A stretch of DNA of 12,532 nt from Thalassiosira profunda (Eukaryota > Bacillariophyta > Thalassiosirophyceae > Thalassiosirales > Thalassiosiraceae). The DNA is taken from assembly GCA_036939355.1 (NCBI GenBank), contig JALLAP010001524.1:1-12532 (forward strand), written 5' to 3'. How positions within the stretch are numbered: position 1 is the first letter of the stretch; every line of letters begins with the position of its first letter. A program made the translations under genes and the position numbers. Shown here one piece after another: positions 1-6,708 of the stretch. The notes beneath the pieces are model-generated. The model searched no databases, was not told the DNA's origin, and saw nothing but the letters and a program-made list of their open reading frames with translations.

Positions 1-53
1 CTGCAATGTCAACGAAAACGCCTCATATCTCCCTCATAATTCTACCCAATTGA

Positions 54-159
54 TACTCGAACCATTTGAGTAAAAGTAAGTACAGGTAGTACCTGTCAAC
101 CATTCAAGTAAGTACGAGTATTACCTGAAAATCGACTCAATACTCGAACTATTTGAGTA
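54..159. repeat. Two copies of a 19-bp dyad element upstream of gene 1
   Basis: TACTCGAACCATTTGAGTA at 54-72 recurs with one mismatch as TACTCGAACTATTTGAGTA at 141-159. Each copy is itself an imperfect inverted repeat with arms TACTCgAA and TTtGAGTA, and each is followed by a GTAAGTA-containing stretch. A related fragment, ACCATTCAAGTAAGTAC, begins near 100. Paired dyads upstream of a start could be protein-binding sites or the remnant of a small local duplication. Function is unknown. Confidence 0.6.
82..96. repeat. Perfect 7-bp inverted repeat
   Basis: ACAGGTA (82-88) and TACCTGT (90-96) are exact reverse complements separated by one G. The palindrome lies between the two 19-bp dyad copies, and a partial match (TTACCTG) occurs at 121-127. 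It may be a regulatory site for gene 1, which starts about 350 bases downstream, but this is inference from symmetry and position only. Confidence 0.45.
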
Positions 160-449
160 ATGAGTAAGTAAATTGCAAACGAGTGCAAAACCCTGGTCCT
201 CACTCTAGAGAGTGGCGTCGGTGGCCTTTGTCGGTCTGTCCGTGGTTTGGGCGGCGTACATACGACTGGTGTTGCTAGCGCGGAGAGGCAGGCGGTGACC
301 CCCAACCACTACAATAGCACTTGGAGCCCACCTCGACCTCCCAAAGTCGACGCAATCGTTCGCCGATCCTTGGACTGACCCTCTGCGCGCAAGCCTGCTC
401 CCTCTCACTGCTCATCCGTCTGTCTCGCCGGCAGCTGGTGATTGTACTG

Positions 450-1832
450 ATGAGCGACGACGCCAACCCATGCCCCACGTGCGGACAGCCCGTGGAACAG
501 CGCGGACTTCGAGTTCTCCCGCAGCGACGGGCCTGGACGGCGCGACTGTTCGTTCTCGCCGCTTGTGGAGCAGTCTTGGTATTGCTGAACATACAAAGAT
601 TGGATTCGTTCCTGCCCGCCACTATCAACGATGCAAATACTAATGACGTTGTGAGGGTTGGCAAGAGGTCAGAGAACGAGACAGACAGCGAGGGCCAGCT
701 CGACAGAGGGGCCGAGATCGAGCGAGAGAAAGGAGTGCATCCCATCTACTTGAAACTATTGCAGGAAGCCGAGCGAAGAGGCGCTTTGGACTTTGCAACG
801 TCGCACGCAAGGGGCGAGAAAGGATTTGTGATTGGTCCGACGGAGGGCGACGATTTCGCGCGTCATACCGGCAGAGCATTGCAGAATGCGCGACGACTTC
901 GCAATGTCCTCAGAGACAACACAACAAAGATTGCATTGATGACTTCCCAGCAACACAAGGAGATACTGGACAAGTGCTTGGCCGCCGAAACGACGTACCA
1001 TGCAGAGGAATGCCGCTTGTGGGCAAACGGCTCTCTGTTCGATGATGTGATTGTGACGGTGGACGATGAATTTCGCCACAACGACAACCATACCAATATC
1101 GATCAAGGCACATCCAAGTATTGGCTCAAAGCACTCGGAGGGTATCGCTACGCACCGTACAAGACTTCGATCTTTCTTGATTCTGACGCCTACCCGTGTC
1201 CAGGAGTCGAAAATCTATTTGACGTTGCCACGCCTGATGGTCGCCTGTGGCAGCTAACGAGCATGGCTCCCACCGACTTTGCTGCCGGTCTTGATCAATA
1301 TCCCACTGGAGCAAGCCATCACCCCATTTTTACCCCGGGCGATAAGAACGTGCTGGCTGACTTTCAACACTTTCCGGAGCGCAACACGGGGACGACGCTG
1401 TTTCATTTCCTTCGTCCACTGGCGCACGCCTTTGCCCATTTCATTCCCTTGGTCGCGGAACACATCTATAATCACGTTGCCACGGACGAAATCAAGGTGA
1501 CGAACGACCAGTGCCCCTTCAGAGTTGCTCTGTATCTCTTCCAGCGTCTCCGTCCCGAGTTTGGCAATACGCACATTCCCATGCACACTTCATGCCGTTC
1601 TTATCCCGGGCAAGATTATGCTGGTACCGACGGCTTTGCCAATGGAATGTATCCTTTGCAAGCAAACGGACAACACTGTCACGACTGCTATTGTACGCCC
1701 TGCCTCATTGCACATCATGCCGGAGCACATTTCGTGACCATCAATGGACAGACCGGGTGGGAGGACGGATTCGATATTAATCGAAGTGTCATCATCGATG
1801 ATCCTTCAAAGCTGGGCGGAGTCGGAAGGTAA
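450..1832 (+). CDS. Type II membrane GT-A-like nucleotide-sugar transferase
   Basis: This encodes a 460-aa protein with no intron. ATG 450 is the first ATG in the frame; the bases before it are open but lack an ATG. A short cytosolic N-terminus carries CPTCG (residues 8-12). It is followed by a basic stretch and one hydrophobic segment (about 31-48), the topology of a Golgi or ER signal-anchor protein. A low-complexity stem leads to the catalytic-type domain, which begins with KIALMTS at 160-166. FLDSDAYPC contains DSD at 244-246, a DxD-type metal and nucleotide-sugar site. NTG at 312-314 resembles the NTG turn common in GT-A enzymes. The C-terminal part (about 380-460) is Cys/His-rich. Several NxS/T sequons fit a luminal location. 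By family knowledge such proteins transfer a sugar from a nucleotide donor; donor and acceptor cannot be read here. The gene converges on gene 2 with 187 bases between their stops. The exact CAZy family (GT8-, GT34- or MNN10-like) is not resolved. Confidence 0.8.
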   Translation: MSDDANPCPTCGQPVEQRGLRVLPQRRAWTARLFVLAACGAVLVLLNIQRLDSFLPATINDANTNDVVRVGKRSENETDSEGQLDRGAEIEREKGVHPIYLKLLQEAERRGALDFATSHARGEKGFVIGPTEGDDFARHTGRALQNARRLRNVLRDNTTKIALMTSQQHKEILDKCLAAETTYHAEECRLWANGSLFDDVIVTVDDEFRHNDNHTNIDQGTSKYWLKALGGYRYAPYKTSIFLDSDAYPCPGVENLFDVATPDGRLWQLTSMAPTDFAAGLDQYPTGASHHPIFTPGDKNVLADFQHFPERNTGTTLFHFLRPLAHAFAHFIPLVAEHIYNHVATDEIKVTNDQCPFRVALYLFQRLRPEFGNTHIPMHTSCRSYPGQDYAGTDGFANGMYPLQANGQHCHDCYCTPCLIAHHAGAHFVTINGQTGWEDGFDINRSVIIDDPSKLGGVGR

Positions 1833-2019
1833 AAATCTAGCTATAGTTAAATCCTAGTGCCCATGCAAGTAGCTGCAGCCGAAAAGGAGCGTTTGTGTGC
1901 AGAGAGAAAATGTACCTACCCCAAAAGTCCCCCCTCGGCCAAGCTCGTGCTCACGACATAAGCCGAGTCCAAAATGATCAACACACCCCGAATTATCCAC
2001 AGCGCAGATTCATTTCATT
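1833..2019. other. Convergent 3' intergenic region
   Basis: These 187 bases separate the stops of gene 1 (+) and gene 2 (-), so both 3' UTRs must lie here or overlap. No AATAAA is seen on either strand. I looked on the gene 2 strand for a selenocysteine insertion element, because gene 2 has an in-frame TGA, and saw no convincing SECIS core by eye. Confidence 0.5.
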
Positions 2020-3441
2020 CTACTCCAGGTGCTCCAGGCTGGGATCTCGCGGGTGCCTCTTCTCGTCATCGGCCATCATATGTTGAAGCTCTGCATGCCT
2101 TAATTCTGCATATCTAGGCGACTTTTGGAACGCAACGGGCATTCTGGTCCTTTCGATAGATTTCCAGCCCCCAGCAGTCCGCTTCCACTCGTTGTCTGTT
2201 TCATTTCTGTCCATCAGACAGTCGACCATAAACCCTACGTCTCCCTCCATGATCAGGCTCATCTGTTTGTCCAAGGCGTGCTCATCAGGGTGCCCGTATG
2301 TTTTGTACTTGCGTCACAGTACTTCCAGGGAATCGAAGAAATTGTGCAGGTGGAACGCCGTATGAAGTCCATCCTCCCCGGAAACCATCCTGCCCCCACT
2401 GCCCATGCGAAAATCCGTGGCTTCCCACAGGGGAAACATTGTTCGGTTGGACTTCTCCCTATCCCAAGAATCTGGGCGCTTAAGGACCCCATACTCCCAT
2501 GTACGGTTCTGCGGTCCGTGCTTTTGACGGTCCCCAATCCCCTCCACACACTCTCCGATAATAAAGTCGGGGTGGTACCATCGTCGCCCGTCCTGGACAC
2601 AGCCGGGGCTACCCTCGAAGACCAGCGTCAATGCAAGGACCTTGGGTCTCTTGCAGTCCTGCCCCTTCCGGAACTCGGGAACGTCGCAGATCTGAAGAGC
2701 GCGGAGAAAATCCCTTGTTGCCACCTCGTCTACGTCAGCAATAAGTCCAATATCGTCTTCTGTCATTCCATTTGTTCTCCACCGTTTGACAATTGCGTCT
2801 CTCTGGAGGTTCTCCCTCTCAAGGCCAGTAGCCTCCCCCCCCTTCCGGTCCTCATTTTTTGTAAGAGGATCGTCAAGAAAATAGTCCACTGTGACCCTCG
2901 TTGCGGGCCCCCACATCCCGCTCTTCAGTAGTTGTGTGTTATTGGATCCCCGCCAAAACCGCAGGTCTCTCGGCACCCGCATCTGCGTAGCGTTGCTCTC
3001 CACGAGCGCGACTGTATCAAACACCCCGTATGCCTCCATCGCCGCGATCCCGATGGTGTGCCAGGAGTCGTCCGCGACAAGGCTGCCGTAGAATATCCGG
3101 CGCCGCGCGGCGCGGCCGTCGTAGGGAAAGCCGTACCGGGCGCACCGGGCCGTCTCGGTCGTGGCATTGAGTGCGGCGTCCCATACGTCTTCCAGCCGAG
3201 ACGCGGCGTCCAGGAGCGCGCGGAGGGAGTCTGTAGCGTTGCCATTGAATGGGACCGAAGCCATCCGATTTCTGCGCCCCCTGGCTCTGGAGCCGGGTCC
3301 TGGCTGAAAGTAATGTTGCAAATTCGACCGAGCGTTTGTCAGCCACAGAAGGACGAACGCAGATACTGGAGCCGATGCTAACGCCGCTCGACGGAGGCCA
3401 GCAGAGCGGAACCTTTGGCATCCGCCCGCGCTCTGCACCAT
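2020..3441 (-). CDS. GT17-like glycosyltransferase, interrupted by in-frame TGA
   Basis: The frame runs from ATG 3441 to TAG 2022-2020: 375 codons, a TGA (2316-2314), then 97 more codons in the same frame. The N-terminus is basic, then has a hydrophobic signal anchor (about 19-35), giving a type II Golgi-type topology. The body matches glycosyltransferase family 17, whose known member MGAT3 adds bisecting GlcNAc to N-glycans. Landmarks are RIFYGSLVADDSWH (115-128), VALVESNATQ (144-153, like the E-S-N-x-T motif), a QRD (213-215), and IADVDEVATRD (234-244) with the acidic DVDE expected at the nucleotide-sugar/metal site. FHLHNFF (363-369) is followed, past the TGA, by RKYKTYGHPDE, which reads as the normal family continuation. 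The break is probably a CGA-to-TGA change or a sequence error; readthrough is possible. If the TGA really terminates, the protein loses its last ~97 residues. Donor and acceptor specificity are inferred from family only. Confidence 0.75.
2314..2316 (-). other. In-frame TGA inside the GT17-like gene
   Basis: The codons read FFDSLEVL, TGA, RKYKTYGHPDE with no frame change on either side. GT17-type proteins I know of have an L-R-x-K-Y-like stretch here, so the TGA falls where Arg would be expected. One C-to-T change turns CGA into TGA. The following base is C, a context often called leaky, which keeps readthrough possible. A 15-nt GT...AG segment (2322-2308) would also remove the TGA in frame, but would delete the R-K motif and is far below normal intron size outside ciliates. 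Confidence 0.85.
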
Positions 3442-3452
3442 AATATTATGGT
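3437..3452. repeat. Perfect 16-bp palindrome over the gene 2 start codon
   Basis: ACCATAATATTATGGT is identical on both strands. On the minus strand it contains the ATG of gene 2 (3441-3439), and by symmetry it places an ATG on the plus strand at 3448-3450. That plus-strand ATG opens only an eight-codon frame. The symmetry could matter for DNA binding or initiation context, or could be chance in a locally AT-rich patch. Confidence 0.6.
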
Positions 3453-3502
3453 AGGTCTGTGCACCTTTGCGTAGGTGATCTCCTGGATGATCTGTTATAC
3501 AT
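3446..3502 (-). other. Possible uORF before gene 2
   Basis: On the minus strand an ATG at 3502-3500 opens 18 codons (beginning MYNRSSRR) and stops with TAA at 3448-3446, only four bases before the gene 2 ATG. The same frame has further ATGs upstream as far as 3769. If transcription starts beyond 3502, scanning ribosomes would meet this uORF first, which could damp translation of gene 2. The transcription start is unknown. Confidence 0.35.
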
Positions 3503-3562
3503 AGGAGTCAGAGCCTGAGAGAGAGCCCCCCGAGACGGCCCCCGAGCGAGCGAGCCGACAGA

Positions 3563-3578
3563 GGGGTTGGGGTTGGGG
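3563..3578 (+). repeat. GGGGTT tandem run (possible G-quadruplex)
   Basis: GGGGTTGGGGTTGGGG gives three G4 tracts with TT loops on the plus strand, with shorter G runs downstream that might supply a fourth tract. It lies about 120-140 bases upstream of the gene 2 ATG on the template strand. It resembles a TTGGGG telomere unit, but only two to three units are present, well inside gene-bearing DNA. Confidence 0.4.
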
Positions 3579-3602
3579 CAACCGTCTCGATCGGGCCTCA
3601 GG

Positions 3603-3623
3603 CAGGGCCGCGCGCGGGCCCTG
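3603..3623. repeat. GC-rich inverted repeat
   Basis: CAGGGCC (3603-3609) pairs exactly with GGCCCTG (3617-3623) around a 7-nt GCGCGCG loop. It is about 165-180 bases upstream of the gene 2 start and could form a stable hairpin in DNA or in a long 5' UTR. Function is unknown. Confidence 0.45.
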
Positions 3624-4205
3624 TCCCTCGACCGACCTCTCGCTCTCCGGCCGCCCACCGGAAGTGAAGTGGGGGAAGAGAGAGAAGCGGGGAAGCCCAC
3701 GGCCCCCTCTTCGTCTTCGTCTCCCCTCCGCTCCATGCCTAACCAGGGCATGGGACGTTTGGCATGCATACGCGCGGCGGATCGGTGTCAGGGGTGCTGC
3801 TGCTGCAGTCGACGGTCAGCTTGGGTCTCTTACTCTTTCTTAGAGTGTAGGCGTTGGGGAGCAGGCTGAATGCCTCCCCCCGCTTGAAAGTTCGTCGTTG
3901 GTGGTGGCATCTGCGATGGCCGCTCGTGGTACATATAGTGGGATTCGCCAAGCGATGGAAAGTGCGCATTTTACGTCGACGAGGCGATTATGATCCATGT
4001 CAGCGGCATTCACTCCAGGGGCAGTCACGGCCTTCAAGATTCAATGGTCCCGAACGAGCTGCAATCTCTTTTCATGAGCGAGGTGGTTGAGTAGAAGCAA
4101 ATTAGGGCGGCATGATCCCCTCATTTCTTGGCTCTGCTCCGAGTGCTACGACGCGTCCCTACCGAAACCGACTCGACATCTTTCTTGCGTATTGTTGCTC
4201 CCTCC

Positions 4206-6548
4206 CTAGCCTTCATCTTTAGAGGGCGGGTTTTCCATCATATCGACGATGGGGCACTCCAAGAATCTCGCACAGCTGCTGCGGAAGACAAGCTTTGAGA
4301 CGGTGCTGATGTGGTGTCCGACGACTACCCTGCAGTATTTGGCCGCGTGCAAACTCTCGATGAATGTGTCCCAGTCGTTGTATGTCTGCTCGGAGTACTG
4401 ATTGTAGCCAGAAACAACCTCCAGGTGGTAGCCCTTTGTTTGCCAAGGCTTGAGCTTGTCGTCGGCTACCACCTCGGCATCGTCGGTCATGACAAACACG
4501 TGCCTGGAGTTGCCGAGCTGCTTGAGCATAGGCACCGCCTTCGTCATGTAGTCGTCCAAACTCAAGTCCATCGAACAGAAACTTTTTACGCCATTGTTGC
4601 ACCGATCGATGTTGTCCCCTCGACGGATGTGTAACGTCGCGCAGTTCCCTACCGATAGGGCCTCCTCCCATCCAACATCCCTCGCATCCATCGCTTTTGC
4701 CCTCGGCTGGTGCAGCCTGGCTATTCTCCTGCGGCCCATTCGATTGAACCGCGTCAGGTATGAGCTCAACGCGCTATCGAGTAAGTTCACATTCTGAGTG
4801 ATGGGAACATCGCTTCCAGGCTCAGCGAGGACGTTCTGCGGAATCCCGATGCCATCGGCGCAGCAGTCCCTGCCCGCCTCGCAGCGGGCTGGAGCGAGTT
4901 CCATGGTGCACGCCGTCTGTTTGGTGCCATTCACGTAATCAGCGATTGGCATTTCGATCTGCTCCATGACCCCAATGCCGATTGGTTTGGCCCGATCCGC
5001 GATGTCCTCTGGGGTTGGCTTGGCTGCCTTGGGACCAAAAGCATCACACGAGGGACAGTACTCTTTCCAAGCCTGCGGAGGGCCCTGTTCGCTCGCAGAC
5101 ATTTCCGTCGAAGGGAGGGCTGGGATCTGCTTGTGGCCCTCCGCGCACACCTTCTCCGGTATCCCGTCTCTCGGTAGCACAATATTCTGGTTGAACCCTA
5201 GCCGGAAGGAGCCCATGCACTCCAGCGCCGGCTTGACCCGCTTCTCCAAACACCGCCCCCCGTAAATGGGAAGGAACCCGCACTCGATGCCATTGGGCTC
5301 GGTGCAATTCTCAAAGTGGTAATTTCGCCCCCACACAGCAGGTCCGGCCTCCACATACGGAGCCCCGGCTCTAATAGCCCTCTTGAAATAGCCGACCGAG
5401 GAAATCGTAAGCGCCCCGAGGAAGTCCCGGCTTGAGGCATACGTCACGAACGTCCGGCCGGCGGTCTGCGCGTCCAGCCTCCCGCAGTCGTCGGGGAATT
5501 GGTACCGGCGAAGGGCCTCGGCAAAGGCCGCGAACTTGGGATCGAGCACTTTCACCAAGAGGCAGTCAACCCCGTGATCGTGCAGTAAGGACTCCTCGGC
5601 GGCACGCTCCCCAGCATCTCCACCCTGGCCAAGCTCTTTCAGCAGCGCGCTCCGGGCCCCGGCCGCAGGCGCGGCAAACGTCCTCGTCGCGTTGCCGCCA
5701 TTCGCAGTAGGCGCGAAGACGGCCGGGTCGTAGAACAGTTCGGACCCGCGTTTCACGTTCCTGCCTGTAAAGCGTTCGAATCGCTCCGCGACGATCCTCC
5801 ACTCCAAGCGGGGGGACAGGAACGCGTCCACGGCGCCGGCCAGGGCCTCTGACCGTTCCAGCCCGCCCTCTGCACTCGTTACATCGGTGCCGAGGATGAA
5901 GCCGGCAGAATCCTTTTTGGCTTCCAGCTTCCCCAGCAGCCCGCCGGGATCTCCCGCACAATCGCGCTTGCCGAGCGCACCACTCTCGTCGATGACTTGC
6001 AGCCAGAAGGTGCAATTTCCCGGATCGGCTGTCGGGGCCGCTGCTTTCGCGGCAGCTGCCCCCACAGCGGCACTTGCTCCTGCCTCCGCTTCCTCCTGGT
6101 TCTCACTCTCTCCCAAGCCTCCGCCCTTGTCGGCTCTTGCTGGGCTGGTACCACCATTCGGTGCAGCCTGCGTCGCTGCCCCCACCGTGACAGCGGCCCC
6201 CACATTTGCCCCACCCTCTTCATTTTCGTACCCCTGCAAGTGCTGCACGGCCTCAACGTCTTCCGCGCCCTCCTCCCCAACACGCTTTGCAAACACCGAC
6301 TCAAGGTCGATATAGTACGCCGCCGCCAATATCAGCGCCAATACCAACAGGGCCCATTTGCACAGCCGCGGCCCCCGCGCCGCCTCGGCGCCCGGGCCGG
6401 CGAGGGCGCGGAAGGACGGGGGCAGCTCCTCGCGGCGACTGCGGTCATCGTCATCGGCGGCGAACCGGCGCAGCTCAAGCTGGGACGCGTCGCCCTTCCC
6501 GGCCAGGAGGCCCTCCTCCTCGTCGTCGTCCCTCCGACCGGACGGCAT
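4206..6548 (-). CDS. Type II membrane fucosyltransferase-like protein (GT23/O-FucT type)
   Basis: This encodes 780 aa without an intron. ATG 6548 is the first ATG in the frame, in good context (GCC before ATG). An acidic and basic cytosolic tail (1-63) leads to a hydrophobic signal anchor (about 64-80), then an Ala/Gly/Glu-rich stem (about 90-175) and a Cys-bearing luminal part. The stretch around 395-430 ends in ECGFLPI (422-428), a Cys-G-F-L-P pattern that I associate with this enzyme group. SYLTR (596-600) is followed by LHIRRGDNIDRC, with HIRRGD at 640-645. That matches the H-x-R-R-x-D GDP-fucose site of alpha-1,6 and O-fucosyltransferases. VFVMTDD (684-690) matches the next family block, and a final HAAKYCRVVVGHHISTVS stretch fits the third. 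The expected role is fucosyl transfer to a glycan or protein in the Golgi. Linkage and acceptor cannot be told. It is longer than FUT8 because of its stem and an extended domain before HIRRGD. Gene 2 lies 764 bases downstream on the same strand. Confidence 0.8.
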   Translation of the reverse strand: MPSGRRDDDEEEGLLAGKGDASQLELRRFAADDDDRSRREELPPSFRALAGPGAEAARGPRLCKWALLVLALILAAAYYIDLESVFAKRVGEEGAEDVEAVQHLQGYENEEGGANVGAAVTVGAATQAAPNGGTSPARADKGGGLGESENQEEAEAGASAAVGAAAAKAAAPTADPGNCTFWLQVIDESGALGKRDCAGDPGGLLGKLEAKKDSAGFILGTDVTSAEGGLERSEALAGAVDAFLSPRLEWRIVAERFERFTGRNVKRGSELFYDPAVFAPTANGGNATRTFAAPAAGARSALLKELGQGGDAGERAAEESLLHDHGVDCLLVKVLDPKFAAFAEALRRYQFPDDCGRLDAQTAGRTFVTYASSRDFLGALTISSVGYFKRAIRAGAPYVEAGPAVWGRNYHFENCTEPNGIECGFLPIYGGRCLEKRVKPALECMGSFRLGFNQNIVLPRDGIPEKVCAEGHKQIPALPSTEMSASEQGPPQAWKEYCPSCDAFGPKAAKPTPEDIADRAKPIGIGVMEQIEMPIADYVNGTKQTACTMELAPARCEAGRDCCADGIGIPQNVLAEPGSDVPITQNVNLLDSALSSYLTRFNRMGRRRIARLHQPRAKAMDARDVGWEEALSVGNCATLHIRRGDNIDRCNNGVKSFCSMDLSLDDYMTKAVPMLKQLGNSRHVFVMTDDAEVVADDKLKPWQTKGYHLEVVSGYNQYSEQTYNDWDTFIESLHAAKYCRVVVGHHISTVSKLVFRSSCARFLECPIVDMMENPPSKDEG

Positions 6549-6623
6549 GGCCCCGCGCTGCTCCCCTTCACCTTGCTTGGTGGGCGGGTGGCGCCTCCTC
6601 GCGGGCGGGCGGGTGATAATTGA

Positions 6624-6631
6624 ACACGTGT
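6624..6631. promoter_or_regulatory. G-box/E-box candidate upstream of gene 3
   Basis: ACACGTGT, containing the palindromic CACGTG at 6625-6630, lies about 77-82 bases upstream of the gene 3 ATG. It is followed by a second ACGTGT at 6632-6637. CACGTG is a known bHLH/bZIP target in plants and algae. Position favours a promoter element, but a six-base match is weak evidence alone. Confidence 0.3.
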
Positions 6632-6708
6632 ACGTGTCTACCTGTCCGTCCGTGGTGTACAACGCGCTTCCGTCACGCTCAGTTGGTGGGTCGTGTTGAT
6701 TTAGAGTC

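Larger units (their letters stand above)
1..449. other. Upstream region of gene 1 with AT-rich left part
   Basis: No convincing gene lies here. The first ~180 bases are AT-rich and contain duplicated dyad motifs, described separately. From about 190 the composition shifts to GC-rich and stays so. The frame of gene 1 is open back to a TAG at 315-317 but holds no ATG before 450. That open stretch would encode a hydrophobic segment, so a non-AUG or upstream-exon start cannot be excluded. The region presumably holds the promoter and 5' UTR of gene 1; no clear TATA box is seen. Confidence 0.5.
3442..4205. other. Intergenic region between gene 2 start and gene 3 stop
   Basis: No gene is supported in these 764 bases. 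The short open frames on both strands are Arg/Ser/Pro-rich, unlike the neighbouring proteins. By position the region holds the 3' UTR of gene 3 (right side) and the promoter and 5' UTR of gene 2 (left side). A very GC-rich block at about 3520-3680 carries a G-run cluster, GAGC tandem repeats and a hairpin-forming inverted repeat. I see no tRNA cloverleaf. Confidence 0.5.

Noticed and set aside
321..449. N-terminal extension of gene 1
   Set aside because: The frame is open but its only upstream initiator would be TTG at 321; the first ATG is at 450 and precedes a normal signal-anchor layout.
2314..2316. TGA as selenocysteine codon
   Set aside because: The position aligns with an expected Arg, not Cys, and no convincing SECIS element is visible in 1833-2019 on the gene strand.
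2125..2931. 268-codon open frame on the plus strand
   Set aside because: It is antisense to the GT17-like gene, whose minus-strand frame has recognisable family motifs.
3563..3578. Telomere or chromosome end
   Set aside because: Only two to three TTGGGG units, with genes on both sides.
3446..3869. Open frames of about 100 codons on both strands between genes 2 and 3
   Set aside because: Low-complexity Arg/Ser/Pro content, no motif, and mutually overlapping; they fit chance frames in GC-rich intergenic DNA.
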